NCBI GenBank assembly: GCA_964445195.1
Contig: CAYUKA010000003.1
Coordinates: 79,121 to 143,120, forward strand
Reading direction: 5' to 3'
DNA from: UM-FILTER-47-13 sp964445195
GTDB taxonomy: Bacteria; Pseudomonadota; Alphaproteobacteria; Micavibrionales; Micavibrionaceae
Length of the DNA stretch: 64,000 nucleotides
Every line of letters starts with the position of its first letter. The stretch's first letter is position 1. The position numbers and the translations under genes are program-made. Shown in pieces: positions 25,627 to 34,861 of the stretch. Below the pieces are notes generated by a model. It ran no database searches. It saw only the letters and a list, made by a program, of their open reading frames with translations, and had not been told where the DNA came from.

Positions 25627-26163
25627 ATGCTGAAACAGCTTTCACTGGCGCTGGCCCTGATCATGATCACTGCAACACCTGCGCCCGCCGGAACCCAGAA
25701 CATCACCAGGGATATGGTCGCACGCAACTATGAACGGCTGGAGCAGGCGCTGAACAACCGGGGCGCGTTTCAGGACATGGTCAAGGCGCTGCATGAGCAT
25801 ATCGGCGATGACGCCCGCTTTAAAGTCACGGTCAGCAACCCGGTCAGCGGCGGTCAAAAAAGCCCGGTGATGGAGCTGAGTAAGCAGGATTACATTAACA
25901 CTTATATCCAGGGCACACATTATGTCGTCGATTACAGCGTCGAGCTGGAAACGGCCGCGTTCCAGTACGACCCGCAGACTGATCAGGCTTACACAATGGA
26001 TGTGATGATCGAGCGCGGTACAATGATGACCCAGCGCTTCGATAGCGGCAAACCCTTTATCAGCCGCACCACCTGCCGCACCAAGCATGAATTGCAAGGC
26101 GAAAAGCTGGTCGCCACCGCCGGTGAGTGCCACACAGCGATCAGCTTTGAAGAAAGCATTTAG
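25627..26163 (+). CDS. Exported Cys-paired protein, family member 1 (unknown function)
   Basis: This 178-residue protein starts at ATG 25627 with a GGGAG ribosome-binding site. It has a signal peptide (MLKQLSLALALIMITATPAPAG, cleavage after about 21). The mature part reads as a helical segment (about 35-60), then a beta-rich segment, and ends in C-x17-C-x-T-x-ISFEES. Three other genes here (26367, 29168, 29758) share this tail and the ISDDAxF / YIxxxxQG / ERGxM pattern. The two cysteines probably form a disulfide outside the cytoplasm. An NTF2-like fold is my guess from the pattern; no function is known. Confidence 0.8.
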   Translation: MLKQLSLALALIMITATPAPAGTQNITRDMVARNYERLEQALNNRGAFQDMVKALHEHIGDDARFKVTVSNPVSGGQKSPVMELSKQDYINTYIQGTHYVVDYSVELETAAFQYDPQTDQAYTMDVMIERGTMMTQRFDSGKPFISRTTCRTKHELQGEKLVATAGECHTAISFEESI

Positions 26164-26218
26164 AGTTTAGCGATTTGGACGAACCATTCCCTTGGCCAAA
26201 CCACTGGCCGGAAATTCC

Positions 26219-26247
26219 GCCCCGCTGTCAAAAGCGGGGCTTTTTTT
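26219..26247 (+). terminator. Intrinsic terminator
   Basis: Stem GCCCCGCT (26219-26226) and AGCGGGGC (26233-26240) with a 6-base loop is followed by seven T. It ends the transcript of the 25627 gene. Confidence 0.9.
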
Positions 26248-26366
26248 GTGCCCATAGCCATAGGAATACCATATCCCTGCATTTTATTTTCATATTTACT
26301 AAATCGTAATGACTTTCGGGCTTAATAGAAATGTTTGTTAAATCAATAACCTTATCGGAGGGGACT

Positions 26367-26972
26367 ATGAGACTTTTCGTCATGATGTGTGCGCTGATGG
26401 TGATGGTAATGCCACAGGCGCAGGCAATGGAAAATCGTATTCATGTCGGCGATCTGTATAATTTTGTCAGTGACAAAAACAGCGCGGTCAACAACCCGTT
26501 GATCAGCGTCAGCCGCAATTTCCTGAACCGCACGACAGCGGAAAACGCGATCTTTGAAAACCGCGTCGCGCTGCATGGCGCGGCCCATCAGTGGCACCGC
26601 GTTTATCATGCGCATCCGTCGCACTGGGCGTATTACCGCTATCCTTGGAGCCCGTATTACAACCCGGTCAGCATGCGCTCGATGAGCAAGTGGGACCAGA
26701 TCAACATGCTGGAAAACAAAAAGCGTAATATCCCGGGCTATCAGGCTCGCATCGACATCACCAATACGGTCATTAATCCGTACGGCACGACAGCCATCGT
26801 TGATGTCGATCTGAAAGAATACAGCCTGGCATACACGCCGTACAGCCCGGCCCTGACAACGCGGGTCCTGCACGCAAACTCCAAGTGCAAAATGTACCTG
26901 AGCCGTATGGGCACCAACGAGCTGGTCATGACCCGTATGGATTGTAACACAAACACGAACCTGCCGATGTAA
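26367..26972 (+). CDS. Exported Cys-paired protein, family member 2, with His/Tyr-rich insert
   Basis: This 201-residue protein starts at ATG 26367, which follows a GGAGGGG ribosome-binding site; an earlier in-frame ATG at 26331 lacks one. Signal peptide MRLFVMMCALMVMVMPQAQA precedes ENRIHV. It is the most divergent member: a His/Tyr/Trp-rich stretch lies at about 72-105, then SKCKMYLSRMGTNEL...MDCNTNTNL with C-x18-C-x-T. The aromatic and His stretch could bind metal or carbohydrate, but nothing proves it. It has its own terminator and sits just before nadA. Confidence 0.8.
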   Translation: MRLFVMMCALMVMVMPQAQAMENRIHVGDLYNFVSDKNSAVNNPLISVSRNFLNRTTAENAIFENRVALHGAAHQWHRVYHAHPSHWAYYRYPWSPYYNPVSMRSMSKWDQINMLENKKRNIPGYQARIDITNTVINPYGTTAIVDVDLKEYSLAYTPYSPALTTRVLHANSKCKMYLSRMGTNELVMTRMDCNTNTNLPM

Positions 26973-27000
26973 TCGTCTGGTTTTTCGCAGCTTACCGGAA

Positions 27001-27030
27001 GAAGGCCGCCCGATGCGGCCTTCTTTTTTT
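27001..27030 (+). terminator. Intrinsic terminator
   Basis: Stem GAAGGCCGC (27001-27009) and GCGGCCTTC (27015-27023) with a 5-base loop is followed by seven T. It separates the exported protein gene from nadA. Confidence 0.92.
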
Positions 27031-27144
27031 CGCGCCGGCCAGCCAAGACCGACTGCATGCAAAAAAACTGGCAATATTTCCGAAACGTTCTATTTTGTGC
27101 TATGAAAGCCTCTGCGATAACAAGCGTTACAGGCGCGTGAAACC

Positions 27145-28161
27145 ATGTTGATGAAAGCCCTGCCCTACACCGACGAAGTTGCCACGGCGACCCGGCCGGT
27201 CTATGAAAAGCTTGCAAACCAGTACCGCGAGGATCACTGGCAGCGGCTTGCGCCGTATATCCATGAAATCAACCGTCTAAAGCAGGAAAAAAACGCCGTC
27301 ATCCTCGCTCATAATTACATGACACCGGACATTTTCTACGGCGTCGGCGATATCGTCGGCGACTCGCTGAAACTGGCGCAGGAAGCGGCAAAGACCGAAG
27401 CGGACCTGATTATTCAGTGCGGCGTGCATTTCATGGCCGAAACCTCGAAAATCCTGTGCCCGGACAAAACGGTTCTGATCCCTGACAGCCGCGCCGGCTG
27501 TTCGCTGTCGGAATCGATCACCGGCGCCGATGTGCGTGCCCTGAAAGAGCAACATCCCGGCGTTCCGGTCGTTACCTACGTCAATACCAGCGCCGATGTC
27601 AAAGCCGAGTCCGATGTCTGCTGCACCTCATCCAACGCGCTGCAGATCGTCGAAGCATTGGGCCGCGAGGGACACGACACGGTCATCATGACCCCCGATA
27701 TGTACCTGGCGCAAAATGTCGCCGCCCAGACCGATATCAAGGTCCTGTTCTGGGAAGGCGCCTGCATGGTTCATGAGCGCTTTACCCGCAAGGATATCGA
27801 CAAATTCCGCGACCGCTACGGCGAAGATCTCGTCGTTCTGGCGCACCCCGAATGTCCGCCTGAAATCCTTGAGAACGCCGATTACGCGGGATCGACTGCG
27901 CAGATGAACGATTATATTGTCAACAACCAGCCTGCCCGCGCCGTGCTGCTGACCGAATGCTCGATGAGCGATAATATTGCCGCCGCCAACCCGGAGGTCG
28001 AGCTGATCGGCACCTGCCAGCTGTGCCCGCATATGAAACGCATCACCCTGCCGAAAATCCTGACCTGCCTGCAGACCATGCAGGAGGAAGTCACCGTCGC
28101 CCCGGCGATTGCCACCCGCGCCCGCGTGGCTGTTGAGAGAATGCTGGAAATGAGCGCATAA
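27145..28161 (+). CDS. nadA: Quinolinate synthase
   Basis: NadA condenses iminoaspartate with dihydroxyacetone phosphate to quinolinate, using a [4Fe-4S] cluster, in de novo NAD synthesis. The 338-residue product has the conserved AVILAHNYMTPDIFYGVGD near 50-68, IQCGVHFMAETSKILCP, the GCSLSESI and CCTSSNALQIVE blocks, EGACMVHERF and GTCQLCPHMKRI. The cluster cysteines are in these CG, CC and CQLC segments. ATG 27145 fits the AGG site; ATG 27151 is a close alternative. nadC follows by 12 bases. No nadB is in this window, so iminoaspartate must come from a gene elsewhere. Confidence 0.95.
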   Translation: MLMKALPYTDEVATATRPVYEKLANQYREDHWQRLAPYIHEINRLKQEKNAVILAHNYMTPDIFYGVGDIVGDSLKLAQEAAKTEADLIIQCGVHFMAETSKILCPDKTVLIPDSRAGCSLSESITGADVRALKEQHPGVPVVTYVNTSADVKAESDVCCTSSNALQIVEALGREGHDTVIMTPDMYLAQNVAAQTDIKVLFWEGACMVHERFTRKDIDKFRDRYGEDLVVLAHPECPPEILENADYAGSTAQMNDYIVNNQPARAVLLTECSMSDNIAAANPEVELIGTCQLCPHMKRITLPKILTCLQTMQEEVTVAPAIATRARVAVERMLEMSA

Positions 28162-28173
28162 GGACATTAACCA

Positions 28174-29016
28174 ATGAAGCTGCCGCAAATAGTCATTGAC
28201 GATCTCGTCAGACGCACCCTGTTCGAAGATCTCGGCCACGGCCATGACAGCACGACACAGGCATTGATTCCTGCAAATACCAACGGCACGCTGGTCATGC
28301 GCGCGCGGGAGGCCGGGATACTGGCAGGTAAGGATATCGCCGCCGCCGCGTTCCGCCTCTTCGACCCGTCACTGACCGTCACCAGCCATCTTGAGGACAG
28401 CCAGGCGCTGAAGCCCGAAGACGCCATCCTGACCGTCGAAGGCTCGGCCGCCTCGATTTTGAGCGCCGAACGCACCGCCCTGAACTTCATGACCCATTTA
28501 AGCGGTGTCGCGACGCAAACCGCACGCTATGTTGAGGCCACAAGCGGTACAAAGGCCTCCATCACCTGTACCCGTAAAACCCTGCCCGGCCTGCGCGCGG
28601 TGCAGAAATACGCAGTGCGGACAGGCGGCGGCAAAAACCACCGTTTCGGGCTTGATGACGGGATTCTGATCAAGGACAACCATATTGCACTGGCCGGCGG
28701 AATTGGCCCGGCGATTGAGCGGGCACATAAAAATGCCGGTCACATGGTTAAAATCGAGATTGAAGTCGATACGCTGGAACAACTTGAATCCGCCCTCGGC
28801 CACGATATCGATGCCGTCATGCTGGACAATATGGGGCACAATAACCTGCATCAGGCCGTCAGCCTGATTGACGGCCGGGTACTGGCTGAGGCTTCTGGCG
28901 GCGTTAATCTTGACACGGTGCGCGGGATTGCTGAATCCGGTGTCGATATCATCTCTGTCGGCGCCCTGACCCACAGTGTTACAGCATTGGATATCGGGCT
29001 CGACATAAGCATTTGA
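28174..29016 (+). CDS. nadC: Nicotinate-nucleotide pyrophosphorylase (carboxylating)
   Basis: NadC (quinolinate phosphoribosyltransferase) turns quinolinate and PRPP into nicotinate mononucleotide. The 280-residue product has FEDLGHGHDSTTQALIP (about 17-33), the AERTALNFMTHLSGVAT block (about 96-112), TRKTLPGLRAVQKYAVRTGGGKNHRFGL (split as TRKTLPGLR / KYAVRTGGGKNHRFGL), DGILIKDNHIA and EASGGVNLDTV. Length is typical. It is probably co-transcribed with nadA. Confidence 0.96.
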   Translation: MKLPQIVIDDLVRRTLFEDLGHGHDSTTQALIPANTNGTLVMRAREAGILAGKDIAAAAFRLFDPSLTVTSHLEDSQALKPEDAILTVEGSAASILSAERTALNFMTHLSGVATQTARYVEATSGTKASITCTRKTLPGLRAVQKYAVRTGGGKNHRFGLDDGILIKDNHIALAGGIGPAIERAHKNAGHMVKIEIEVDTLEQLESALGHDIDAVMLDNMGHNNLHQAVSLIDGRVLAEASGGVNLDTVRGIAESGVDIISVGALTHSVTALDIGLDISI

Positions 29017-29167
29017 TACAAAATAAAAAAACAACCATCCCAGCACTATTTAATTTTACATATTTATTACTTCTTTTACCTTTTCCCGGCATAATAAAAA
29101 AGTGGGTAAGAAACCTGCCTGAACGGTCAAAACGAAGCGGTAAAACATAAAGCGGGGACAGAACCCG

Positions 29168-29758
29168 ATGGGAAAAAGCTTTGAGCTTTTGGGCCTGGCG
29201 GCCTTTAACATTTTCCTGGCCATTATCCTGTCAGCAACTTTCCTGACAAACGCCGGCGTGTCCGTTGACACGCTGAATGAAAGCAATGTTGAGGGCTTTA
29301 TCACGCGGGTTGCCGAGATTAGCGGCGGTCGCGATGAAGCCATGGATCAATACAGTATTACCAGCTTTTTTATGGATCATATCAGCGACGACAGCACGTT
29401 CGTCAGTACCATCGAGTATAATATGCCGGACATGGAAGACAGCGCACGTGAGCTTGAGATGGATAAAATGACCTTCATCAGCCATGTGTTGCAAGGCATG
29501 CAGGCAATGGATAAGCATGAAAGCGCGGTCCAGATCGATCATATTGATATCGCTGACAACGGCAAAAGCGCCCGTGTCGTAACCACCAATTATGAGCGCG
29601 GTGTTATGCCTGTCGATGACGGGTTCGGCGATATCCGCATGATGCCGGTCATGGGCACCTCATATTGCGAACAAAAGCTGGTTCTGAGCCAAAAAAGAAC
29701 CATCCAGATGGCCGGCGCGGAATGCAGCACCAGTATCAGCTTCCAGGAGAGTTACTAA
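29168..29758 (+). CDS. Exported Cys-paired protein, family member 3
   Basis: This 196-residue protein has a hydrophobic N-terminal helix at about 8-30 that acts as signal peptide or anchor. It contains a helical segment with SFFMDHISDDSTF (about 69-81), a MDKMTFISHVLQG segment (about 98-110), and ends in C-x18-C-S-T-SISFQES. It is clearly related to the following gene (29758), with an ATG overlapping its stop, and more distantly to those at 25627 and 26367. Function is unknown. It follows nadC after 151 AT-rich bases in which I see no terminator. Confidence 0.8.
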   Translation: MGKSFELLGLAAFNIFLAIILSATFLTNAGVSVDTLNESNVEGFITRVAEISGGRDEAMDQYSITSFFMDHISDDSTFVSTIEYNMPDMEDSARELEMDKMTFISHVLQGMQAMDKHESAVQIDHIDIADNGKSARVVTTNYERGVMPVDDGFGDIRMMPVMGTSYCEQKLVLSQKRTIQMAGAECSTSISFQESY

Positions 29759-30396
29759 TGCGATCAACTATTCTGTTATTGCCCTTGGTTCTTGCCCTCA
29801 CCTTCAGCGTGCTGTGCCTGACCGCTACGCCGGCTGCCGCCCAGTTCAAAAAAGATCCCCGCAAGGATTTTGTCACCGCCCTGAACGAACGCAACATCAG
29901 GGCTTTTCTCGAGGAAGTCAGCGCGATCTCAACCGGTCAGCGGCCCGATCTGCTTGACGACGATGTAGCGAATTACTTCAACAACCATGTTTCGGACAAG
30001 GCTGTCTTCAAAAGCAAGATGCACTATGACATCCCGAATTTCCCATCACAGGCGACCGAGATGAAACTGAACAAGGAAGAGTATATCGGCACGATCCTGC
30101 AGGGCCGGTTCATGATGGAAGATTATCAGTCAAACATCGAAATCAGGGATCTGAAAATCGGCGGCGGCGGCAAAAACGCAACCTTTACCAGTGTCATCAC
30201 GGAAAAAGGCCGTATGCCGTTCCCCAAAGACCCGAAAAAGCCGAACGATGTTGAGATGATCCCGATCGAAGGTCAATCAACCTGCCGGCAGCGCCTGATC
30301 GTCTCGTTTAACAATTTCATTCAGATGGCCCGCGCCGAATGTGAAACCGATATCAGCTTCGATCCGTTCGCCGGTAAACCCCTTGTTCCGCAATAA
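29758..30396 (+). CDS. Exported Cys-paired protein, family member 4
   Basis: This 212-residue protein starts at ATG 29758, which overlaps the previous stop (TAATG) and has an AGGAGA site. The signal peptide ends at about PAAAQ (residue 27). The mature part follows the same plan as the neighbour: a YFNNHVSDKAVF segment, MKLNKEEYIGTILQG, a beta-rich part with TEKGRMPFP, then STCRQRLIV...AECETDISF with C-x18-C. The two coupled genes may encode partners or duplicated variants. Function is unknown. Confidence 0.82.
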   Translation: MRSTILLLPLVLALTFSVLCLTATPAAAQFKKDPRKDFVTALNERNIRAFLEEVSAISTGQRPDLLDDDVANYFNNHVSDKAVFKSKMHYDIPNFPSQATEMKLNKEEYIGTILQGRFMMEDYQSNIEIRDLKIGGGGKNATFTSVITEKGRMPFPKDPKKPNDVEMIPIEGQSTCRQRLIVSFNNFIQMARAECETDISFDPFAGKPLVPQ

Positions 30397-30400
30397 AAGC

Positions 30401-30793
30401 TTAAACGAACATCCGGAAGACAAAGGCAAAGATCAGGTAACCGGTCAGGTGGTAACCACCATCAATCCAGAGCAGCTTGGTGTTAAAGTTACCATGCATG
30501 ATCGCCATCGCCTTCGGGGGCATCATGTACGCCCCCCACAATGCGATCGACAGGAACAGGTAATCCTGCAGGTCATCCTGCAGCATCGGGCTGCTAATCA
30601 GGAAGGCATAAACAAAGGCCGCCGCCAGCCAGCCGATAATCGATACGGCATGGTGCGCCATACTCGACTCCTCGATATCATCAGGCCGCTTGTCAAGCGC
30701 CCCAAGCCATGCCTTGCCAAACAGGAACGGTGAGTACCAGATGAACCCTAAAAGAAAGGCCAGAATGGCTGCGATCAGAATTGCCGTCACCAT
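30401..30793 (-). CDS. DUF1761 membrane protein
   Basis: This 130-residue protein has four hydrophobic helices and the DUF1761 pattern: LGFIWYSPFLFGKAWL near the start, LWGAYMMPPKAMAIMHG in the middle, and a C-terminal YHLTGYLIFAFV helix. The family has no known function. A strong AAGGAG site precedes ATG 30793. A related gene lies just upstream at 30904, so the pair is a local duplication. It converges on the exported-protein gene at 30396. Confidence 0.82.
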   Translation of the reverse strand: MVTAILIAAILAFLLGFIWYSPFLFGKAWLGALDKRPDDIEESSMAHHAVSIIGWLAAAFVYAFLISSPMLQDDLQDYLFLSIALWGAYMMPPKAMAIMHGNFNTKLLWIDGGYHLTGYLIFAFVFRMFV

Positions 30794-30903
30794 AAGGATG
30801 ATCTCCTTCTGCTATACTGTCTTAAAATACGCTGACGATAGTCTAAAAGCTCTGCTCCCGGCCAGAAAGGAGAAAAGGCGGACTATTCACAAGCTGGCCG
30901 ACT

Positions 30904-31317
30904 CTAAATAGCAATATTATCGAGCAGCACATGCACAAGAGCAAATACATAGTAGCCAGCAAGCTGATAAGCCGCATCAATTGACACCGCTTCGAATGCA
31001 TAACCGGTGTAAAGAGCGCCCATCAACAGAGGCGGCATGGCAAAAGCGACCCACAGCAAACATGACAGGCTGAAAAAGCCCGGCACATCGGTAATATTCA
31101 GCAGATCGGCCAGAAAGGAATAAAAACAGGCCGCTACGATCCACAGCATCAATGAGAGAATCACAGTACGCCATACCGGCTTAATCTCCATAGCAGAACC
31201 GCCACGCGCTTCAAGCCACCGTGTTCCCAATACTTTGGGGTGATACCAGAGCACTCCCAGTAAAAACGCAAAAACACCGGAGACAAGAGTCGACGTAATG
31301 GGCAGAGCAAATTCCAT
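30904..31317 (-). CDS. DUF1761 membrane protein, second copy
   Basis: This 137-residue protein shares the plan of the neighbour at 30401: FLLGVLWYHPKVLGTRWLEA, WVAFAMPPLLMGALYTG, and a C-terminal AYQLAGYYVFALVHVL helix. I place the start at ATG 31317; the frame continues upstream but only into the sdhB end. The pair follows sdhB on the same strand, so both could be at the tail of the sdh transcript. Function is unknown. Confidence 0.8.
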   Translation of the reverse strand: MEFALPITSTLVSGVFAFLLGVLWYHPKVLGTRWLEARGGSAMEIKPVWRTVILSLMLWIVAACFYSFLADLLNITDVPGFFSLSCLLWVAFAMPPLLMGALYTGYAFEAVSIDAAYQLAGYYVFALVHVLLDNIAI

Positions 31318-31369
31318 GGTCAAAAGCCTTTGTATAATCAGATAAAGAGAATGAAGACAGCAACGCGAT

Positions 31370-32161
31370 TTAGCGCCGCGTCGCAAGCCGCTTCTTAATC
31401 TCTGCAATTGATTTTGCCGGGTTCAAACCCTTGGGGCAAGTCTTTGTACAATTCATGATCGTATGACATCTGTATAAACGAAAAGAATCTTCCAATTGAT
31501 CAAGCCGCTCGTCTGTCGCTTCATCACGGGAATCAATAATCCAGCGATGGGCCTGCATTAACGTGGCCGGCCCTAAAAATCGGTCGCTGTTCCACCAATA
31601 GCTGGGGCAGCCGGTCGAACAGCAAAAACACAGGATGCAACCCGCCGGGCCGTGCCCGTCCGCACCGTTCAGGGCATCAGCATCCTCAGGGCTTTGCAAC
31701 CGTTCCCGGGTCGGCGCGGCCGAGTCTGTCTTCAGCCATGGCTCAATCGCCTCATATTGCGCGATCGCATGTTTCTGGTCAGGAACGAGATCTTTCACCA
31801 CTTTCATATGCGGCAGCGGTGTAACCCTCACGTCACCTTTCACATCATCAATCGCCTTGGTACAGGCCAGCGTATTCGTGCCATCAATATTCATCGCACA
31901 CGAACCGCATATCCCTTCACGGCAGGAACGGCGGAATGTCAGCGTGCTATCTATTTCATTCTTAATGTAGATGACGGCATCAAGAACCATCGGCCCGCAT
32001 TTATCGAGGTCAATCGTATATTCATCCAGACGCGGATTTTCCTCATCGTCGGGATTCCAGCGGTAAATGCGAAAGGTCTTTTTGCGCGCCGCATCCCCGG
32101 CCGCGTCATGTGTACGGCCTTTTTGAATCTTTGAATTGGGCGGCAGGTTAAACTGGGCCAT
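31370..32161 (-). CDS. sdhB: Succinate dehydrogenase iron-sulfur subunit
   Basis: SdhB carries electrons from the flavin in SdhA to ubiquinone through three Fe-S clusters. The 263-residue product has the [2Fe-2S] ligands in CREGICGSCAMNIDG...TLAC (about 80-100), and two further cluster sets in CILCFCCSTGCPSYWW (about 175-190) and CHTIMNCTKTCPKGLNP. The order after sdhA is normal, but two small genes intervene. Confidence 0.97.
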   Translation of the reverse strand: MAQFNLPPNSKIQKGRTHDAAGDAARKKTFRIYRWNPDDEENPRLDEYTIDLDKCGPMVLDAVIYIKNEIDSTLTFRRSCREGICGSCAMNIDGTNTLACTKAIDDVKGDVRVTPLPHMKVVKDLVPDQKHAIAQYEAIEPWLKTDSAAPTRERLQSPEDADALNGADGHGPAGCILCFCCSTGCPSYWWNSDRFLGPATLMQAHRWIIDSRDEATDERLDQLEDSFRLYRCHTIMNCTKTCPKGLNPAKSIAEIKKRLATRR

Positions 32162-32242
32162 AACTCATATCCTGATTACAGGTCTGACTTATAGATTAAA
32201 ATAAGGACTTTAATAACAAAAGGAAAGGCTTATTCCCGGATC

Positions 32243-32623
32243 TTACTTTATTTCCGGGCCGGCAAGCTGTCGTATTTTCCGGGACTTATCGGCAGGCGAC
32301 GCACCCTCATAGCCTGAAAGAGCCGCCTGCGCCGCAAACGCCCGGCGCACCCCGTTGATCCCACCATTAACAATATCATCACGAATTGTGGTCAAAGCCT
32401 GATCAAGACGCCGGTATATCGGGTTGTCAGCAGCCTCAGGACGCAGTAAATCCAAATCTTGTATGGCATAATCAACCAGACCACGGGCATGCCGGCGCCA
32501 GCGCTCACTAAGCGCAGACACCGTATCGTCGATAAACTGGAGGAACGTCCGCTCACGCTCAGGCGGCCCGCCGCCGCCACGTCGCTCATTCGCTCTTATT
32601 TTGACTGGTTGCAACTCATGCAT
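32243..32623 (-). CDS. Small hypothetical protein between sdhA and sdhB
   Basis: I do not recognise this 126-residue protein. It is basic at the N-terminus and helical, with two amphipathic stretches at about 24-45 and 75-100, and shows no signal peptide or transmembrane helix. It lies between sdhB (gap 81 bases) and the 32684 gene on the same strand. A GxxExxY protein and other small genes also sit in this region, so it may be accessory cargo in the sdh locus. Confidence 0.5.
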   Translation of the reverse strand: MHELQPVKIRANERRGGGGPPERERTFLQFIDDTVSALSERWRRHARGLVDYAIQDLDLLRPEAADNPIYRRLDQALTTIRDDIVNGGINGVRRAFAAQAALSGYEGASPADKSRKIRQLAGPEIK

Positions 32624-32683
32624 ATTCTTATTACCATAATATCAATTAGGAATAATAGCGAAGAATCTGCCAAAACGCAAGAT

Positions 32684-32968
32684 TCACAAGCGCGGCAGAG
32701 CCTGCAGCGGGCTATGCCGCAGCACAGCGTCCAGTGCCCATAACTTCCCGGCAAGGCTTCCCGATCGCACGGTCGCCTGTATATCCAGCAGGCCACTCTG
32801 CTGCCGCTGGCGTGTGATCATGGTAAACTTGTCACCATCCGTCAGGCATAATGACGGGTCGATAGTCATCTCTTTTATCTGTGCGATTTCCCCGGAAAGC
32901 AATGTATCTGCAAGATTGACGATCCGCGTCCAATAAGGCGACAGCTTCGCCTGTGTTTCGAGACTCAT
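32684..32968 (-). CDS. Small hypothetical protein after sdhA
   Basis: This 94-residue protein starts at ATG 32968 behind a GGGAG site. It begins MSLETQAKLSPYWTRI and holds ITRQRQQSGLLDIQATV, with no signal peptide or transmembrane helix. I do not recognise it. The gap upstream to sdhA (93 bases) is AT-rich and could hold a promoter. It is on the same strand as the sdh genes. Confidence 0.6.
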   Translation of the reverse strand: MSLETQAKLSPYWTRIVNLADTLLSGEIAQIKEMTIDPSLCLTDGDKFTMITRQRQQSGLLDIQATVRSGSLAGKLWALDAVLRHSPLQALPRL

Positions 32969-33061
32969 CTCATACTCCCTGTTCTGTATATTTTTTATTA
33001 TGGCAGTATGATAGCGCAAACTGTCTATATGCGCCAGATTTTCCGGATTATACAGGGCCGC

Positions 33062-34855
33062 CTAATAAACGCGTTTTTTCGGCGAGATCGGCTCGACCTC
33101 GTTGGTCAGGCTGGTCAGGACAACCGGGCGGTCGCCCATCGTGACAGCGCCGCTGTCATCGACCCAGACGGTCGAGTGTTTGAGCCAGTTCCGGTCATCG
33201 CGATCCGGGTAGTCCTCACGCGCATGGGCCCCGCGAGACTCCGTGCGCTGCGCCGCCGGATAAACGGTTGACACGGCCTGATACAGCAAATTATCCAGCT
33301 CCAGCGTTTCCACAAGATCGGTGTTAAAAATCATCGAACGGTCAGAGATACCAATATCACCGCGCGCGGCAAAGCAGCGATCGACTTTTTCCACGCCTTC
33401 GTCGAGCGTTTCACCAGTCCGGAATACAGCAGCATGATTCTGCATGGCCGTTTGCATCTCCAGCCGCAATTTAGCCGTCGGCGTATTGCCATTCGCGTGG
33501 CGGTAGCGGTCAAACCGTTCCAGCGCCTTGCTGCCGTCATCACCGCCGTTTAACGGCTTGTGCGATGCGCCGGCTTCAACCGTCTCGGCCGCACGGATCG
33601 CCGCCGCCCGCCCGAACACGACCAGATCAAGCAGCGAGTTTGAACCCAAACGGTTCGCGCCATGAACAGACACGCAGGCCGCCTCGCCGATCGCCATCAG
33701 GCCCGGCACAATCCGGTACGGGTCTTTCGCGTCCGGATTCAAAACCTCGGTCTTATAGTTGGTCGGGATGCCACCCATATTGTAGTGCACCGTCGGCAGG
33801 ACCGGAATCGGCTCCCTGGTCACATCGACGCCGGCAAAAATCCGCGCCGTTTCGGCAATGCCCGGCAGGCGGGAATGAATCACCGCCGGGTCGAGATGGT
33901 TCAGGTTCAGGTGGATATGGTCACTATTTTCACCAACGCCCCGCCCCTCACGAATTTCAATCGTCATCGCGCGCGAGACGACATCACGGCTCGCCAGGTC
34001 CTTGGCCGACGGCGCATAACGCTCCATAAAGCGCTCGCCATCGGCATTGGTCAGATAACCGCCCTCGCCGCGTACGCCCTCGGTAATCAGGCAGCCGGCG
34101 CCGTAAATACCGGTCGGGTGAAACTGCACGAATTCCATGTCCTGCAGCGGCAGGCCCGCCCGCAATACCATCGCGTTGCCGTCGCCGGTGCAGGTATGGG
34201 CCGACGTACAGGAGAAATAGGTCCGCCCGTAGCCGCCGGTCGCCAGGATCGTCTGGTGCGCCCGGAACCGGTGGATCGTCCCGTCATCCAGGTTCCACGC
34301 CATCACACCGAGACACTCACCGTCCTCGCCCATAATCAGGTCGAGCGCGAAATATTCGATAAAAAACTCGGCCCGGTGCCGCAATGCCTGCGTATACAGC
34401 GTATGCAGGATCGCGTGGCCGGTACGGTCGGCGGCGGCACAGGTACGCTGCGCGGTGCCTTTGCCGTAGCCGGTCGTCATGCCGCCAAACGGGCGCTGGT
34501 AAATCCGGCCGTCTTCGGTGCGCGAAAACGGTACGCCGTAATGCTCCAACTCGATCACGGCCGGGATCGCTTCCTTGCACATATACTCAATTGCGTCCTG
34601 ATCGCCCAGCCAGTCGGAGCCCTTGATCGTGTCATAGAAATGAAAGCGCCAGTCATCTTCACCCATATTACCGAGCGCAGCGCTAATCCCGCCCTGCGCG
34701 GCAACGGTATGGGACCGTGTCGGGAATACTTTGGAAATCAGCGCGGTTTTAAGTCCCTTTTCAGCGCAGCCAAACCCCGCGCGCAGCCCCGCGCCGCCGG
34801 CGCCGACAACGACGACGTCATATTCATGATCGATGATTTCGTAAGCTTCGCTCAT
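33062..34855 (-). CDS. sdhA: Succinate dehydrogenase flavoprotein subunit
   Basis: SdhA oxidises succinate to fumarate with covalently bound FAD. The 597-residue product has the FAD-binding VVVVGAGGAGLRAGF (about 14-28), the His-FAD attachment RSHTVAAQGGISAALGN (about 47-63), the catalytic QFHPTGIYGAGCLITEG (about 246-262), and the C-terminal Arg region PRVRPYPDRDD-like block. Length and order are those of alphaproteobacterial enzymes. A GxxExxY gene lies between it and sdhD. Confidence 0.97.
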   Translation of the reverse strand: MSEAYEIIDHEYDVVVVGAGGAGLRAGFGCAEKGLKTALISKVFPTRSHTVAAQGGISAALGNMGEDDWRFHFYDTIKGSDWLGDQDAIEYMCKEAIPAVIELEHYGVPFSRTEDGRIYQRPFGGMTTGYGKGTAQRTCAAADRTGHAILHTLYTQALRHRAEFFIEYFALDLIMGEDGECLGVMAWNLDDGTIHRFRAHQTILATGGYGRTYFSCTSAHTCTGDGNAMVLRAGLPLQDMEFVQFHPTGIYGAGCLITEGVRGEGGYLTNADGERFMERYAPSAKDLASRDVVSRAMTIEIREGRGVGENSDHIHLNLNHLDPAVIHSRLPGIAETARIFAGVDVTREPIPVLPTVHYNMGGIPTNYKTEVLNPDAKDPYRIVPGLMAIGEAACVSVHGANRLGSNSLLDLVVFGRAAAIRAAETVEAGASHKPLNGGDDGSKALERFDRYRHANGNTPTAKLRLEMQTAMQNHAAVFRTGETLDEGVEKVDRCFAARGDIGISDRSMIFNTDLVETLELDNLLYQAVSTVYPAAQRTESRGAHAREDYPDRDDRNWLKHSTVWVDDSGAVTMGDRPVVLTSLTNEVEPISPKKRVY

Positions 34856-34861
34856 CCGCCT

